From assembly GCF_001889605.1 (NCBI RefSeq), contig NZ_CP018171.1, forward strand, positions 4,749,501 to 4,813,500: 64,000 nucleotides of DNA, given 5' to 3'. Below, one piece after another: positions 17,822-26,708 of this stretch. Below the pieces are notes generated by a model. It saw nothing but the letters and a program-made list of their open reading frames with translations, was not told where the DNA came from and searched no databases. Position numbers and translations under genes: made by a program. The DNA is from Aquibium oceanicum (GTDB lineage: Bacteria > Pseudomonadota > Alphaproteobacteria > Rhizobiales > Rhizobiaceae). Positions within the stretch are counted from its first letter, which is position 1; each line of letters starts with the position of its first letter.

Positions 17822-18091
17822 TTACTCTGCAGCTACTGCTTTTTGCGTCGAAGGCGCAGGGACCCGCTCGCCATCGTTCATTGCCGCATGGGCCCATTCG
17901 AGCGCTGCCAGCCTGACATCCTTGATCGCTTCCATTTCGGTTTCCCCATCGCCGGTACAGCCGGGCAGCGCCGGAATGGTCGCAAGCCAACCGCCTCCTT
18001 CCGAGGCGCCGAGTGGCCGCAATACAACCTCATAGGCGGTCGGGTCGAACAGAGATCCATCCGATACGGTGACGTTCGAATTGTCCATCAT
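17822..18091 (-). CDS. hicB: HicB-family antitoxin
   Basis: An 89-residue protein with the partial RNase H-like HicB fold: [32 protein letters not shown] near the middle, followed by a helix with [12 protein letters not shown]. It should neutralise the HicA ribonuclease and repress its own promoter. Its start overlaps the hicA stop by 4 bp. The usual C-terminal DNA-binding helix is short. It lies 10 bp before cobT, so antitoxin and cobT are probably on one transcript. Confidence 0.85.
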   Translation of the reverse strand: MMDNSNVTVSDGSLFDPTAYEVVLRPLGASEGGGWLATIPALPGCTGDGETEMEAIKDVRLAALEWAHAAMNDGERVPAPSTQKAVAAE

Positions 18092-18324
18092 CGTGTTCCC
18101 TCCTCATCAAGGAACTTCACCAGCATCACTATGTATACCGGCTTTATCGGGCGTCGTGCCGGTATCGTAAGCCGACGACCACCCTGCGGATTGCCGATCT
18201 TGTAATGTGAACCGCCGCTTGGTTTCCGACAGGCGATACCAGCTTCCGCGCAAGCCCTTTCCACATCCTTGATCCGCCAATCGGCGAGTGGATTAGACCG
18301 CATCCGCTCGATAGTCTTACCCAT
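18088..18324 (-). CDS. hicA: HicA-family mRNA interferase toxin
   Basis: A 78-residue dsRBD-like protein. It has the catalytic His40 in the GGSHYK motif and the basic patch RRLTIPARRPIKP expected of HicA. Such toxins cleave mRNA when released from HicB. The order is toxin first and antitoxin second with a 4-bp overlap, as usual for hicAB. It starts 23 bp after the cobS stop, inside the cobS-cobT operon, which is an unusual location. Confidence 0.87.
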   Translation of the reverse strand: MGKTIERMRSNPLADWRIKDVERACAEAGIACRKPSGGSHYKIGNPQGGRRLTIPARRPIKPVYIVMLVKFLDEEGTR

Positions 18325-18347
18325 CGCAGCGAACCGCGTGAACCATC

Positions 18348-19337
18348 CTACCCCAGCACCACGTTCGCCGCGCTCTCCTTCAGTTCCTCGCCGAAGACGC
18401 GTTGGTAGAACTCGGCGACCAGGGCGCGTTCGAGTTCGTCGCACTTGTTGAGGAAGGTCAGGCGAAAGGCGTGGCCGACGTCGCCGAAGATCTCGGCATT
18501 CTCGGCCCAGGTGATGACGGTGCGCGGGCTCATGACGGTGGCGAGATCGCCGTTCATGAAGGCCGAGCGGGTCATGTCGGCGACGCGGACCATGCGGTTG
18601 ACGATGTCGCGGCCCTTGTCGTTGCGGTAGTGCTTGGCCTTGGCCAGCACGATGTTCACTTCGTTGTCGTGCGGCAGGTAGTTCAGCGTGGTGACGATGG
18701 ACCAGCGGTCCATCTGCGCCTGATTGATCTGCTGCGTGCCGTGGTAGAGGCCGGTGGTGTCTCCGAGGCCGACCGTGTTGGCGGTGGCGAAGAGGCGGAA
18801 GGCCGGGTGCGGCCGGATGACGCGGCTCTGGTCGAGCAGGGTGAGGCGGCCGGAGGACTCCAGCACCCGCTGGATGACGAACATGACGTCCGGCCGGCCG
18901 GCGTCGTACTCGTCGAAGCAGAGCGCAACGTTGTGCTGGTAGGCCCAGGGCAGGATGCCGTCGCGGAACTCCGTGACCTGCTTGCCCTCCTGGAGAACGA
19001 TCGCGTCCTTGCCGACCAGATCGATGCGGCTGACGTGGCTGTCGAGGTTGACGCGCACCATCGGCCAGTTGAGGCGGGCCGCAACCTGCTCGATGTGGGT
19101 GGACTTGCCGGTGCCATGGTAGCCCGAGATCATGACGCGCCTGTTGAAGGCGAAGCCGGCCAGGATGGCCATCGTCGTCTCGCGGTCGAACAGGTAGTCC
19201 GGGTCGACGTCCGGCACGTGCGGGTCGGCGACCGAATAGGCCGGGACCACCATGCTGGATTCGAAGCCGAAGACCTCCTTGACCGAAACGGTGGTGTCGG
19301 GAAGATTGGCGATATCGCGGTCGATCTTGTTCATCAT
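18348..19337 (-). CDS. cobS: Aerobic cobaltochelatase AAA+ subunit CobS
   Basis: A 329-residue MoxR-type AAA+ ATPase. The Walker A motif [10 protein letters not shown] lies near residues 71-80 and the Walker B motif LCFDEYD at 139-145, with sensor and arginine-finger regions further on. CobS and CobT form the chaperone-like ATPase that drives cobalt insertion by CobN. It is upstream of hicAB and cobT on the same strand. cobN is not in this window. Confidence 0.95.
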   Translation of the reverse strand: MMNKIDRDIANLPDTTVSVKEVFGFESSMVVPAYSVADPHVPDVDPDYLFDRETTMAILAGFAFNRRVMISGYHGTGKSTHIEQVAARLNWPMVRVNLDSHVSRIDLVGKDAIVLQEGKQVTEFRDGILPWAYQHNVALCFDEYDAGRPDVMFVIQRVLESSGRLTLLDQSRVIRPHPAFRLFATANTVGLGDTTGLYHGTQQINQAQMDRWSIVTTLNYLPHDNEVNIVLAKAKHYRNDKGRDIVNRMVRVADMTRSAFMNGDLATVMSPRTVITWAENAEIFGDVGHAFRLTFLNKCDELERALVAEFYQRVFGEELKESAANVVLG

Positions 19338-19418
19338 GCCTCCGGCGCACCGGCCGTACGGGCGCTGCCGTTCATATTGTCCTTGCTTTTCGGGGGCTGT
19401 CCTTAGCAGACGCCGCGC

Positions 19419-20033
19419 TCAACAGAAACCCGATTGTTTGAGCACACGGTAGGCCTGGACCACGTCGCGGAACCGGTCTTCCGAACCCCGGTCGCCACCA
19501 TTCGCATCGGGATGATGGCGCTTCACCAGTTCCTTATAGCGCGCCTTGATGTCGGCGCCAGTCGCTTTGTCATCAAGTCCAAGCGTTTCCAGCGCCTTGG
19601 CCTCAAGCGGCTTGGCGCGGCGCTGTTTGGGCTGCGGGCGCTCCTCGCCGCCGAACAGGTTGAATGGATCGCGCACGCTCCTGTAGTAGCCGGCACGGCC
19701 CGACCGCTTCTGCGCGATGTCGGGGCTGCTCCTGGTGCTGCTGTTGATCCCCATCGTCCAGGTCGGGCGATGGCCTGTCAGCGCCTCCTTCTGGAAGCGC
19801 GCGATGTCGGTGTCGCCGAGCCCGGAGAAATAGTTGTAGCCCTTGTTGTAGGCGCGCACGTGGTCGAGGCAGAAGCGGAAATACTCCCCTTCCTTCATGC
19901 GGCCGACCGGAGCCTTGTGCAGCCCCGCTTCCGCACAGCCATCCCACTGGCACTGCGGCGCGCGCGACTTCACCTCCGCATCCGGGTCGGGCCGGATGCG
20001 AATCCGGTCGAAGAGTTTCGAGTTCGGCTTCAT
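19419..20033 (-). CDS. DnaJ-like protein with a C-terminal J domain
   Basis: A 204-residue protein. The J domain is at the C-terminus (about 145-204) with the Hsp70-stimulating HPD motif at 174-176. The N-terminal half has Cys28, Cys33, Cys55 and His58 in a spacing that could bind zinc (CQWDGC ... CLDH). This reversed layout differs from classical DnaJ (J domain first) and is typical of a rhizobial DnaJ-like family. It probably recruits DnaK to an unknown client. It is divergent from bolA. Confidence 0.8.
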   Translation of the reverse strand: MKPNSKLFDRIRIRPDPDAEVKSRAPQCQWDGCAEAGLHKAPVGRMKEGEYFRFCLDHVRAYNKGYNYFSGLGDTDIARFQKEALTGHRPTWTMGINSSTRSSPDIAQKRSGRAGYYRSVRDPFNLFGGEERPQPKQRRAKPLEAKALETLGLDDKATGADIKARYKELVKRHHPDANGGDRGSEDRFRDVVQAYRVLKQSGFC

Positions 20034-20109
20034 GGCGGATCGATTATGGGTGCTTCGCACTGCGATACAAGAATTGACTTTTCGGGAAGGATGACCCTAA
20101 CCCCCGATT

Positions 20110-20134
20110 TGCGCCCCCCGGCGCAGAGTTTTTT
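20110..20134 (+). promoter_or_regulatory. Terminator-like hairpin in the bolA leader
   Basis: TGCGCC (20110-20115) and GGCGCA (20120-20125) close a CCCC loop, followed by GAG and six T residues. It lies 25 bp before bolA, with no gene upstream on this strand, so it may act as an attenuator rather than an end-of-gene terminator. A TTGACT at 20074 could be a -35 box. Confidence 0.45.
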
Positions 20135-20158
20135 CGCATATGGTGGGAGCACTTCATC

Positions 20159-20461
20159 ATGTCCATCCAGTCGCGCATCGAATCCAAGCTCCGGGACAGG
20201 TTCTCGCCCGAACGCCTGACGGTGATGAACGAGAGTCATCTGCACGCCGGCCACCACCATGCAGAGTCCGGCCACCACGAGGAATTCGACGGCAAGGGCG
20301 AAACCCATTTCCGCGTCCGCATCGTCGCCCCCGCCTTCTCGGGGATGAGCCGTATCGAGCGCCACCGTGCCGTCAACGAGTTGCTGGCCGACGAACTGGC
20401 CGGCGGGGTGCATGCGCTGGCCGTGGAACCCGCCGCGCCGGGCGAACCGACACGGTGGTGA
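20159..20461 (+). CDS. bolA: BolA family protein
   Basis: A 100-residue BolA/IbaG-fold protein. It has an N-terminal helix (SIQSRIESKLRDRF), a His-rich insertion (HLHAGHHHAESGHHEE) and the conserved THFRVRIVAPAFSGMSRIERHRAVNELL block with the invariant His. BolA proteins pair with monothiol glutaredoxins and bind [2Fe-2S] clusters. The His-rich stretch may bind metal. It is convergent with the vapC-type gene and divergent from the DnaJ-like gene. Confidence 0.9.
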   Translation: MSIQSRIESKLRDRFSPERLTVMNESHLHAGHHHAESGHHEEFDGKGETHFRVRIVAPAFSGMSRIERHRAVNELLADELAGGVHALAVEPAAPGEPTRW

Positions 20462-20468
20462 GCGGGGA

Positions 20469-20867
20469 CTACCAGATGGTCCTTACATGCTCGTAATGAA
20501 GGATCTTGTCGTCGGCCGTCACCACCGGAACACCGATGTGGCGGCTGGTGGCCACGATGAAGCGGTCGGCCGGATCCTTGTGAAAATCGCCGGGCAGGCG
20601 AGTGGATTGGACGGCGATCGAATTGTCCAAGGGCACAAATTCGACGGCCTTCGACCGACCAACCTCATCGAGCCATGCCTGCGGCTCCAGAGCCAGACCG
20701 ATCCGGCCGCGAGCCACTAGTGCCGCGATCTCCCAGGCGGAAATCGCCGAGACATATATTCGCCCGTCGTCCTGCGCGGCCGCCAACGCACGCGAAGCCT
20801 GTTCGCTCAATTTCTGGATGTCGCCTCCTGCCCACCATACCAGAACGTGCGTGTCCAGCAGGATCAT
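20469..20867 (-). CDS. PIN-domain ribonuclease toxin (VapC-like)
   Basis: A 132-residue PIN domain. The acidic residues that bind Mg2+ are in MILLDTHVLVWW (Asp5), SAWEIA (Glu), DPADRF (Asp) and TADDKIL (Asp). VapC toxins cleave tRNA or rRNA. Start ATG 20867 overlaps the stop of the antitoxin gene by 4 bp, as in a toxin-antitoxin operon. GC content is lower than in the neighbouring core genes, consistent with transfer. Confidence 0.88.
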   Translation of the reverse strand: MILLDTHVLVWWAGGDIQKLSEQASRALAAAQDDGRIYVSAISAWEIAALVARGRIGLALEPQAWLDEVGRSKAVEFVPLDNSIAVQSTRLPGDFHKDPADRFIVATSRHIGVPVVTADDKILHYEHVRTIW

Positions 20868-21100
20868 CCGAGCGATTCCCACTCCTCCTCGTCCACCGCA
20901 GGAGCGAAAGGATCATCATACCAAAGCACGCTTCCCTTGAGTGCTTCGCTGGGACCAGGTTGCTCGGCTTGAAGGCGCCGTAGTTCGAGCGTCGGCTTTC
21001 CCCGCTCGGTGATGACGATGGGTTCGCCACTGGCCTCCACTCGCCTGAAATACTCGAGCGCCTTTGCCTTGAACCTGGACTTTGAGACATGCTCGGTCAT
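20864..21100 (-). CDS. Phd/YefM-type antitoxin
   Basis: A 78-residue protein with the N-terminal Phd/YefM DNA-binding fold (SKSRFKAKALEYFRRVE, then IVITERGKPTLELRRL) and an acidic, Trp-containing tail (YDDPFAPAVDEEEWESL) that would wrap the PIN toxin. It precedes the toxin with a 4-bp overlap. Two palindromes 40-64 bp upstream are its likely operators for autorepression. Confidence 0.85.
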   Translation of the reverse strand: MTEHVSKSRFKAKALEYFRRVEASGEPIVITERGKPTLELRRLQAEQPGPSEALKGSVLWYDDPFAPAVDEEEWESLG

Positions 21101-21139
21101 CGCCGCATCCCTTCCGTCCCATAAGGGTAAGGCTAGAAG

Positions 21140-21164
21140 TGACCATGGTCAATGACCATGGTCA
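21140..21164. promoter_or_regulatory. Twin palindromic operators of the phd-vapC module
   Basis: TGACCATGGTCA occurs twice, at 21140-21151 and 21153-21164, with one base between. Each is a perfect 12-bp palindrome. They lie 40 bp before the antitoxin start, as expected for cooperative autoregulation. Confidence 0.75.
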
Positions 21165-21191
21165 CAAGATCAGAAAGCGCAGCAGGCCGCC

Positions 21192-22478
21192 CTAGACCCC
21201 TTTCACCAGGTTAGTTTCCAGCGGCCGGATCCTGAGCTTTACGATGCGGTTGCGGTTGCGTTTCATGACGATGAAGCGCTTGCCGTGGAAGGTGAAGGCC
21301 TGCTTCTCCTCCGGGATCATCTGCGCCTCGTGGATGACGAGGCCGGCGATGGTGGTCGCCTCGTCGTCGGGAAGCTCCCAGTCCAGCGCGCGATTCAGGT
21401 CGCGAATAGGCACGCCGCCGTCGACCACCACCGATCCGTCCGCTTCCTGCTTGACGCCCTGCATGTCAACGTCGTGCTCGTCGGCGATCTCGCCGACGAT
21501 CTCCTCGATGATGTCCTCGAGCGTCACCAGCCCCTCGACCTCGCCGTACTCGTCGACGACGATGGCGATATGGGCCTTGCGGCGCAGGAAGGCGTTCAGC
21601 TGGTCGCGCAGCGTGGTCGTGTCGGGCACGAACCAGGCTTTCCTGGCCACCGCCATGATGTCGATCTGTGCCGGATCGTTGCCGACCTCGTGCAACGCCC
21701 GCAAAAGATCCTTGGCGTGGACGACGCCGACGATGTTGTCGGTCTCGCCCTTGAAGATGGGCATGCGGGTGTAGGGGCTTTGCAGGATGTCGCGGACGAC
21801 CACGTCCGCCGGGGCGTCGGCATTGACCATCCGCATGGCCGTGCGGTGGATCATGATGTCGGAGACTTCGAGTTCGGCGAGGTCGAGCAGCCCGCCGACC
21901 CTGTCGCGGTCCTGCTTCACGAAGGCGCCCTCGCGGTGCAGGACCTCGACCGTGCCGCGCAGTTCCTCATGGGCGGAGACCATGGGCGCATCCCGCCCAA
22001 GGTTGATGCCGAAGAGCTGCAGGAGGCCGCGCACGACGAAGTTCGCCATGCTGGAGACCGGACCGAAGATGAAGACGACGACCCGCGCGAAGGGCGAGAC
22101 GAAGAGCGCGAACTGTTCCGGCCTAAACAGCGCCAGCGACTTCGGCAGGATCTCGGAGAAGATGACGAGAAGCACGGTCATGCCGATGGTGGCGTAGACC
22201 ACGCCTCTGTCGCCAAAGATCGACAGGAGCACGCTGGTGGCGAGCGCCGATGCAAGGATGTTGACGAGGTTGTTGCCGATGAGCAGCGCCCCGACCAGCC
22301 GGTCCTTGCGCTCGATCATGCGCTCCACGGTCGTGGCGCGGGGATCACCCCCCGCCGCCAGCGAGTGGAGGCGCGCCCGCGAGACGGCCGTCATGCCGGT
22401 CTCGGTGCCCGAGAAGAGGAACGAGAAGATGATCAGCACCAGGATGATACCGCCGATCACCCACAATTCGGTCGTCAT
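21192..22478 (-). CDS. HlyC/CorC (CNNM) family protein with CBS domains
   Basis: A 428-residue membrane protein. The N-terminal DUF21/CNNM region has about four helices (residues 1-180). Two CBS domains follow (about 200-320, with PYTRMPIFKGETDNIVGVVHAKDLL and AIVVDEYGEVEGLVTLEDIIEEIVGEI), then a C-terminal CorC_HlyC domain. The family is linked to Mg2+ or Co2+ efflux and metal homeostasis. It is the last gene of the leftward aroK-aroB operon, overlapping aroB by 4 bp, an arrangement common in rhizobia. Confidence 0.9.
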   Translation of the reverse strand: MTTELWVIGGIILVLIIFSFLFSGTETGMTAVSRARLHSLAAGGDPRATTVERMIERKDRLVGALLIGNNLVNILASALATSVLLSIFGDRGVVYATIGMTVLLVIFSEILPKSLALFRPEQFALFVSPFARVVVFIFGPVSSMANFVVRGLLQLFGINLGRDAPMVSAHEELRGTVEVLHREGAFVKQDRDRVGGLLDLAELEVSDIMIHRTAMRMVNADAPADVVVRDILQSPYTRMPIFKGETDNIVGVVHAKDLLRALHEVGNDPAQIDIMAVARKAWFVPDTTTLRDQLNAFLRRKAHIAIVVDEYGEVEGLVTLEDIIEEIVGEIADEHDVDMQGVKQEADGSVVVDGGVPIRDLNRALDWELPDDEATTIAGLVIHEAQMIPEEKQAFTFHGKRFIVMKRNRNRIVKLRIRPLETNLVKGV

Positions 22479-23608
22479 CCTGGATGGTTCTCCCTGAGGA
22501 ACGATAAGACTTCCGAGGCCGGCACGTCCTTCGCGACGAAGGATTGCCCGATCCCGTGGGTCAGGATGAAGGTTAGTGCGCCGCGCGTGACCTTCTTGTC
22601 CTGCGCAATATAGGAAAGAAGCCGCTCCGCGTCAGGGAGGCTGCCGGGAATGTCTTGCATGCGCGTCGGCAGGCCGACGGCGGAGAGATGTCTTTCCACC
22701 CGCGTGGCATCATCCGGGCTGCACTGGTTGAGCCGCGCCGAAAACCGGTGCGCCAGCGCCATTCCGATCGCCACGCCCTCGCCGTGCACGAGGCGCGCTC
22801 CGTCGTAATCGACGGCCGCTTCCAGCGCATGGCCGAAGGTGTGGCCGAGATTGAGCAGAGCGCGGTCGCCCGTCTCGAATTCGTCGCGCGCCACCACCTC
22901 GGCCTTGGCGCGGCAGGATTCGGCGATTGCTTGCGTGCGCGCCTGACCGCCGGCGAAGACCTCGCGCCAGTTTGCCTCCAGCCATTGGAAAAACTCCGGC
23001 CGGTCGATCAGCCCGTATTTGGCGACTTCGGCGTAGCCGGCGCGGAACTCGCGCTCCGGCAAGGTGTCGAGCACGCCGGTGTCGGCGAGCACGAGTTGCG
23101 GCTGATGGAAGAGACCGACGAGGTTCTTGCCCTGCGCCGTGTTGATGCCGGTCTTGCCGCCAACGGAGGAATCCACCTGGGCGAGCAGCGACGTCGGCAC
23201 CTGGACGAAGCGCATGCCGCGCCGCACGATGCCGGAGGCGAACCCCGCGAGGTCGCCGACGACGCCGCCGCCCAGCGCTACGACGATATCTCGGCGCTCC
23301 AGACGCGCTGACAGGATGCCGTCGACCACGTCCTGGAGGCGTTCGAAGCTCTTGGTGCGTTCGCCGGGCGCGACGACGATGGAGGTGGAGGCAATGTCGG
23401 CCGCCGCGAGGCCGGCCGCAAAGGCTTCCAGATGGGCGCCCGCGACGTTCTCGTCCGTGACGATGGCCGCGCGCACGCCGGGCATGCGCGCCGCGATCTC
23501 GGCGCCCGCCCGCTCCGTCAGGCCGGGGCCGATCAGGATGTCGTACGCGCGATCCCCGAGCCCGACCTCCACGCGCACGGGTTCGCTACCGACCGGGTCG
23601 CCCGTCAT
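22475..23608 (-). CDS. aroB: 3-dehydroquinate synthase
   Basis: A 377-residue NAD-dependent enzyme that turns DAHP into 3-dehydroquinate, step two of the shikimate pathway. It has the nucleotide-binding [11 protein letters not shown] segment, the [19 protein letters not shown] block and the zinc ligands in GHTFGHALE and HGEGVAIGM. Both ends overlap neighbours by 4 bp (aroK upstream, corC downstream), so translation is coupled across the operon. Confidence 0.96.
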   Translation of the reverse strand: MTGDPVGSEPVRVEVGLGDRAYDILIGPGLTERAGAEIAARMPGVRAAIVTDENVAGAHLEAFAAGLAAADIASTSIVVAPGERTKSFERLQDVVDGILSARLERRDIVVALGGGVVGDLAGFASGIVRRGMRFVQVPTSLLAQVDSSVGGKTGINTAQGKNLVGLFHQPQLVLADTGVLDTLPEREFRAGYAEVAKYGLIDRPEFFQWLEANWREVFAGGQARTQAIAESCRAKAEVVARDEFETGDRALLNLGHTFGHALEAAVDYDGARLVHGEGVAIGMALAHRFSARLNQCSPDDATRVERHLSAVGLPTRMQDIPGSLPDAERLLSYIAQDKKVTRGALTFILTHGIGQSFVAKDVPASEVLSFLRENHPG

Positions 23609-24195
23609 GCGTCGTCCTTCACCGTTTTCGATCCGTCGAAATACGCGGCCAGCGCCGCAATCGCCTCCGCGGCGATGACTTCCTTGGACTCCGCGCGGGT
23701 CGGCACCGTGACGTCCGCCAGTGCGTAGACGGGATAGCGGTCTTTCATGAGCCGCTGCATCACCGCCCTCGGGTCCGGGTTCTTGAGCAGCGGCCTGTTG
23801 CGGTTCTTGACGACCCGTTCCATGAGCACGTCGAGGTCCGCCTTCAACCAGATCGAGACGCCGTTCGCGGCGATCGCGGCACGCGTATCCTCGTTCATGA
23901 AGGCGCCGCCACCGGTGGACACGACACGTCCGCCTTCCTCGATCAGGCGCGCGATCACGCGGCGCTCCAGCGACCGGAACTCCGGTTCGCCATAAAGCTC
24001 GAACAGGTCCGGCACGGTCAGGCGCGACACGCTCTCGATCTCTTGGTCGCTGTCGATGAAGGGCATGCCCAGCATCTGCGCGACCTTGCGTCCGATCGCC
24101 GTCTTGCCAGCGCCCATGAGCCCCACGAAGACGATCGAGCGGCCGCCGAGTTTTTCTCGCAGCTTCAGGTCGATGGCTTCGGCCACGGCGTTCAT
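23605..24195 (-). CDS. aroK: Shikimate kinase
   Basis: A 196-residue P-loop kinase that phosphorylates shikimate. Walker A GLMGAGKT is at 25-32, the shikimate-binding DSDQEIE follows, and GGGAF precedes the Walker B-like region; the lid has [14 protein letters not shown] 24195 is supported by GAGGGA at good spacing; a longer frame from 24225 is possible. It is the first gene of aroK-aroB-corC. Confidence 0.95.
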   Translation of the reverse strand: MNAVAEAIDLKLREKLGGRSIVFVGLMGAGKTAIGRKVAQMLGMPFIDSDQEIESVSRLTVPDLFELYGEPEFRSLERRVIARLIEEGGRVVSTGGGAFMNEDTRAAIAANGVSIWLKADLDVLMERVVKNRNRPLLKNPDPRAVMQRLMKDRYPVYALADVTVPTRAESKEVIAAEAIAALAAYFDGSKTVKDDA

Positions 24196-24324
24196 CGGTC
24201 TCGTTCCCTCAAGCGGCGTATGCACATGAAAAGGCCGCTGGCGTCAAGCAAGCCGCGCCGGAACCGCCACCCCTGCCAGGGTTGAATTAGGTCGACCCGC
24301 GACGCATAAGGAAGGCGGCGGGAC

Positions 24325-24498
24325 ATGAATGGGGTTAGAAAAAGCAGTATGCCGACCCTTTTTCGGTTTCTTGTGACGATCGCAATACTGGTTGGGATCG
24401 CCTACGGCGCAATGTTCGCGCTTGTTACGTTCGTCGAGCCCAACAAGGGCGAGATGACGGTTCGCATCCCCGCCGAAAGGCTCAATCCGCGCGAGTGA
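24325..24498 (+). CDS. Small membrane protein upstream of xerD
   Basis: A 57-residue protein with one transmembrane segment ([20 protein letters not shown]) followed by a short conserved-looking tail, [27 protein letters not shown] lies before ATG 24325. The internal ATG 24349 (49 residues, beginning MPTLFRF) is an alternative. It ends 16 bp before xerD and is divergent from aroK. I do not know its function. Similar short proteins at this position occur in rhizobia, which is recollection and was not searched. Confidence 0.65.
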   Translation: MNGVRKSSMPTLFRFLVTIAILVGIAYGAMFALVTFVEPNKGEMTVRIPAERLNPRE

Positions 24499-24514
24499 CG
24501 CGCGTCCCGCACCG

Positions 24515-25435
24515 ATGAACAGCAACGCCGCGATCGAAGCATTCCTGGAAATGATGAGCGCCGAACGCGGCGCGGCGGCCAACACGCTCGACGCCTATCG
24601 CCGCGACCTCGAGGACGCCCATGGCGCGATGCCGAAGGACCGCGGCCTAGCGCACGCTTCGGTGCTCGACGTGCGGGCGCACCTCGAAGGGATCGCCGCG
24701 CAGGGCTTTGCCGCCTCGACCCAGGCGAGGAAGCTCTCCGCGCTGCGGCAGTTCTTCCGCTTCCTCTATTCGGAAGGCATCCGGCCCGACGACCCGACCG
24801 GCACGGCGGAGGCACCGCGGAAGCCGCGCTCCCTGCCCAAGACGCTGAGCGAAGCCGAAACCGGCCGGCTGATCGAACGCGCCGAAGCGGAGGCGGCAGC
24901 GCCCCCGCCGGGCGTTTCCAGGGAAGCGGCGGTCCGGCTGCACGCCCTCGTCGAGGTGCTCTACGCTACGGGCCTGCGCGTTACCGAGCTCGTCGGGCTG
25001 CCGCTCGGCGTGGCGCTGCGCGACGACCGCTTCTTCGTCGTGCGGGGCAAGGGCGACAAGGAGCGCATGGTGCCGCTCTCGGCCAAGGCGCGCGCGACGA
25101 TGTCCGCCTGGCTGCGCGTGAGGGCGGAGAATCCGGCGAGCGCCGAAAGCCCCTGGCTGTTTCCGGCCCGCTCCGAGACGGGATACCTGCCGCGCCAGGT
25201 CTTCGCGCGCGACCTCAAGGCGCTCGCCGCGCGGGCCAGCGTTCCGGTGTCGGCTATATCCCCGCACGTCATCCGCCATGCCTTTGCCAGCCACCTGCTC
25301 CAGAACGGCGCCGATCTGCGCGCCGTGCAGTTGCTGCTCGGCCACGCCGACATATCCACCACCCAGATTTACACCCACGTGCTGGAGGAACGGCTGGTCA
25401 GGCTGGTGAACGAACACCATCCGCTTGCCGACTAG
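24515..25435 (+). CDS. xerD: Tyrosine recombinase XerD
   Basis: A 306-residue site-specific recombinase. It has an N-terminal SAM-like core-binding domain (1-100) and a catalytic domain with the full set: Arg155 (TGLRVTE), Lys in GKGDKER, His251 and Arg254 (HVIRH), His277 (LGHADISTT) and the nucleophile Tyr286 (QIYTHV). XerD with XerC resolves chromosome dimers at dif during division. The position next to aroK and accA is the usual housekeeping locus, so this is not a mobile-element integrase. Confidence 0.93.
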   Translation: MNSNAAIEAFLEMMSAERGAAANTLDAYRRDLEDAHGAMPKDRGLAHASVLDVRAHLEGIAAQGFAASTQARKLSALRQFFRFLYSEGIRPDDPTGTAEAPRKPRSLPKTLSEAETGRLIERAEAEAAAPPPGVSREAAVRLHALVEVLYATGLRVTELVGLPLGVALRDDRFFVVRGKGDKERMVPLSAKARATMSAWLRVRAENPASAESPWLFPARSETGYLPRQVFARDLKALAARASVPVSAISPHVIRHAFASHLLQNGADLRAVQLLLGHADISTTQIYTHVLEERLVRLVNEHHPLAD

Positions 25436-25540
25436 CCCCCCGAACGCTATGTGGAGGCAACTTTTCAGCCCGTAGGGACGTTCAGCCAGCGTTCCGGTAC
25501 GCGATTTCACGGGCTCGAGGCGGCGTCGGTCCAGTAGCGA

Positions 25541-26491
25541 ATGTACAATTATCTAGAATTCGAAAAACCCGTTGCCGATCTTGAAGGCCAGATCCTGGAG
25601 CTGAAGAAGCTCTCGGAAAGCGGCGAATCCGTGAACGTCGCGGACGAGATCGCGCGGCTCGAGAAGCGTTCGAGCGACGCGCTGCGCGACATCTACAAGG
25701 CGCTCCAGCCCTGGCAGAAGGCGCAGGTGGCCCGCCATCCCGACCGGCCGCATTGTCTCGACTACGTCGGGTCGCTCTTCACCGACTTCACGCCACTCGC
25801 CGGCGACCGCCTCTACGGCGACGACGAGGCGATCATCGGCGGATTCGCCCGCTTCCGTGGCGAGCCCGTCGCGATCCTCGGCCAGGAAAAGGGCGCCGAC
25901 ACCAAGAGCCGGCTCCGGCACAATTTCGGCATGGCGCGGCCGGAAGGCTACCGCAAGGCCGTGCGGATCATGGAGCTCGCCGACAGGTTCAAGGTGCGCC
26001 TGGTGACGCTGGTGGACACGGCGGGAGCCTATCCCGGCATCGGCGCGGAGGAGCGCGGACAGGCCGAGGCGATCGCGCGCTCCACCTCGGCCTCTCTCGG
26101 CCTCAAGGTGCCGGTGGTGTCGGTCGTCATCGGCGAAGGCGGCTCGGGCGGCGCCATTGCCATTGCCACCGCCAACAAGGTCTACATGCTCGAGCACTCG
26201 ATCTATTCGGTCATCTCGCCGGAGGGAGCAGCCTCGATCCTGTGGCACGATTCGACCCGCGCCCGCGACGCCGCGACCTCGATGAAGATCACCGCCAAGG
26301 ATCTGCTCGACATGAAGGTCATCGATGGCATTGTCGCCGAACCGCTAGGCGGCGCCCATCGCGGGCCTGAGGCGGCGATCAGGTCGGTGGGCGAACAGAT
26401 CGACAAGGCGTTCGTCGAACTCGCCGGTTCCAACATGGACTACCGCGAGCATCGCCGCGACAAGTTCCTGGCGATCGGGCGGAACATATAG
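25541..26491 (+). CDS. accA: Acetyl-CoA carboxylase carboxyltransferase subunit alpha
   Basis: A 316-residue subunit of acetyl-CoA carboxylase. The N-terminus [18 protein letters not shown] and the acyl-CoA-binding crotonase-fold core are typical ([21 protein letters not shown], then [12 protein letters not shown]). It transfers the carboxyl group from biotin to acetyl-CoA for fatty acid synthesis, with AccD. The length is normal for rhizobia. The ribosome binding site is weak. It is followed by a 217-bp gap in which I see only a possible leader of the next gene. Confidence 0.96.
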   Translation: MYNYLEFEKPVADLEGQILELKKLSESGESVNVADEIARLEKRSSDALRDIYKALQPWQKAQVARHPDRPHCLDYVGSLFTDFTPLAGDRLYGDDEAIIGGFARFRGEPVAILGQEKGADTKSRLRHNFGMARPEGYRKAVRIMELADRFKVRLVTLVDTAGAYPGIGAEERGQAEAIARSTSASLGLKVPVVSVVIGEGGSGGAIAIATANKVYMLEHSIYSVISPEGAASILWHDSTRARDAATSMKITAKDLLDMKVIDGIVAEPLGGAHRGPEAAIRSVGEQIDKAFVELAGSNMDYREHRRDKFLAIGRNI

Positions 26492-26708
26492 CCGTCAGCG
26501 CCGGGCGCGCCTTCGCTATTTCGCAAGCTTTCCAGCGCTCCCGCCATAAAATCGACAATCCTGTGGCCCTATGACGTTTGCGTGAGAGGGGCGGACGGGA
26601 CCTTGCGGTAAGCAATTCTCAAGGTTAACGGCCGTAACGTCCCCGCGGATCGGTCGCGGCAACTGCCCGGCCTCCCGTACCGCGAACGCAGGTTTTGAAG
26701 TCTTGAGC

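Noticed and set aside
24515-25435. Tyrosine recombinase considered as an integrase of a mobile element
   Set aside because: It has XerD length and motifs and stands at the usual core locus beside aroK and accA; there are no att sites or phage genes.
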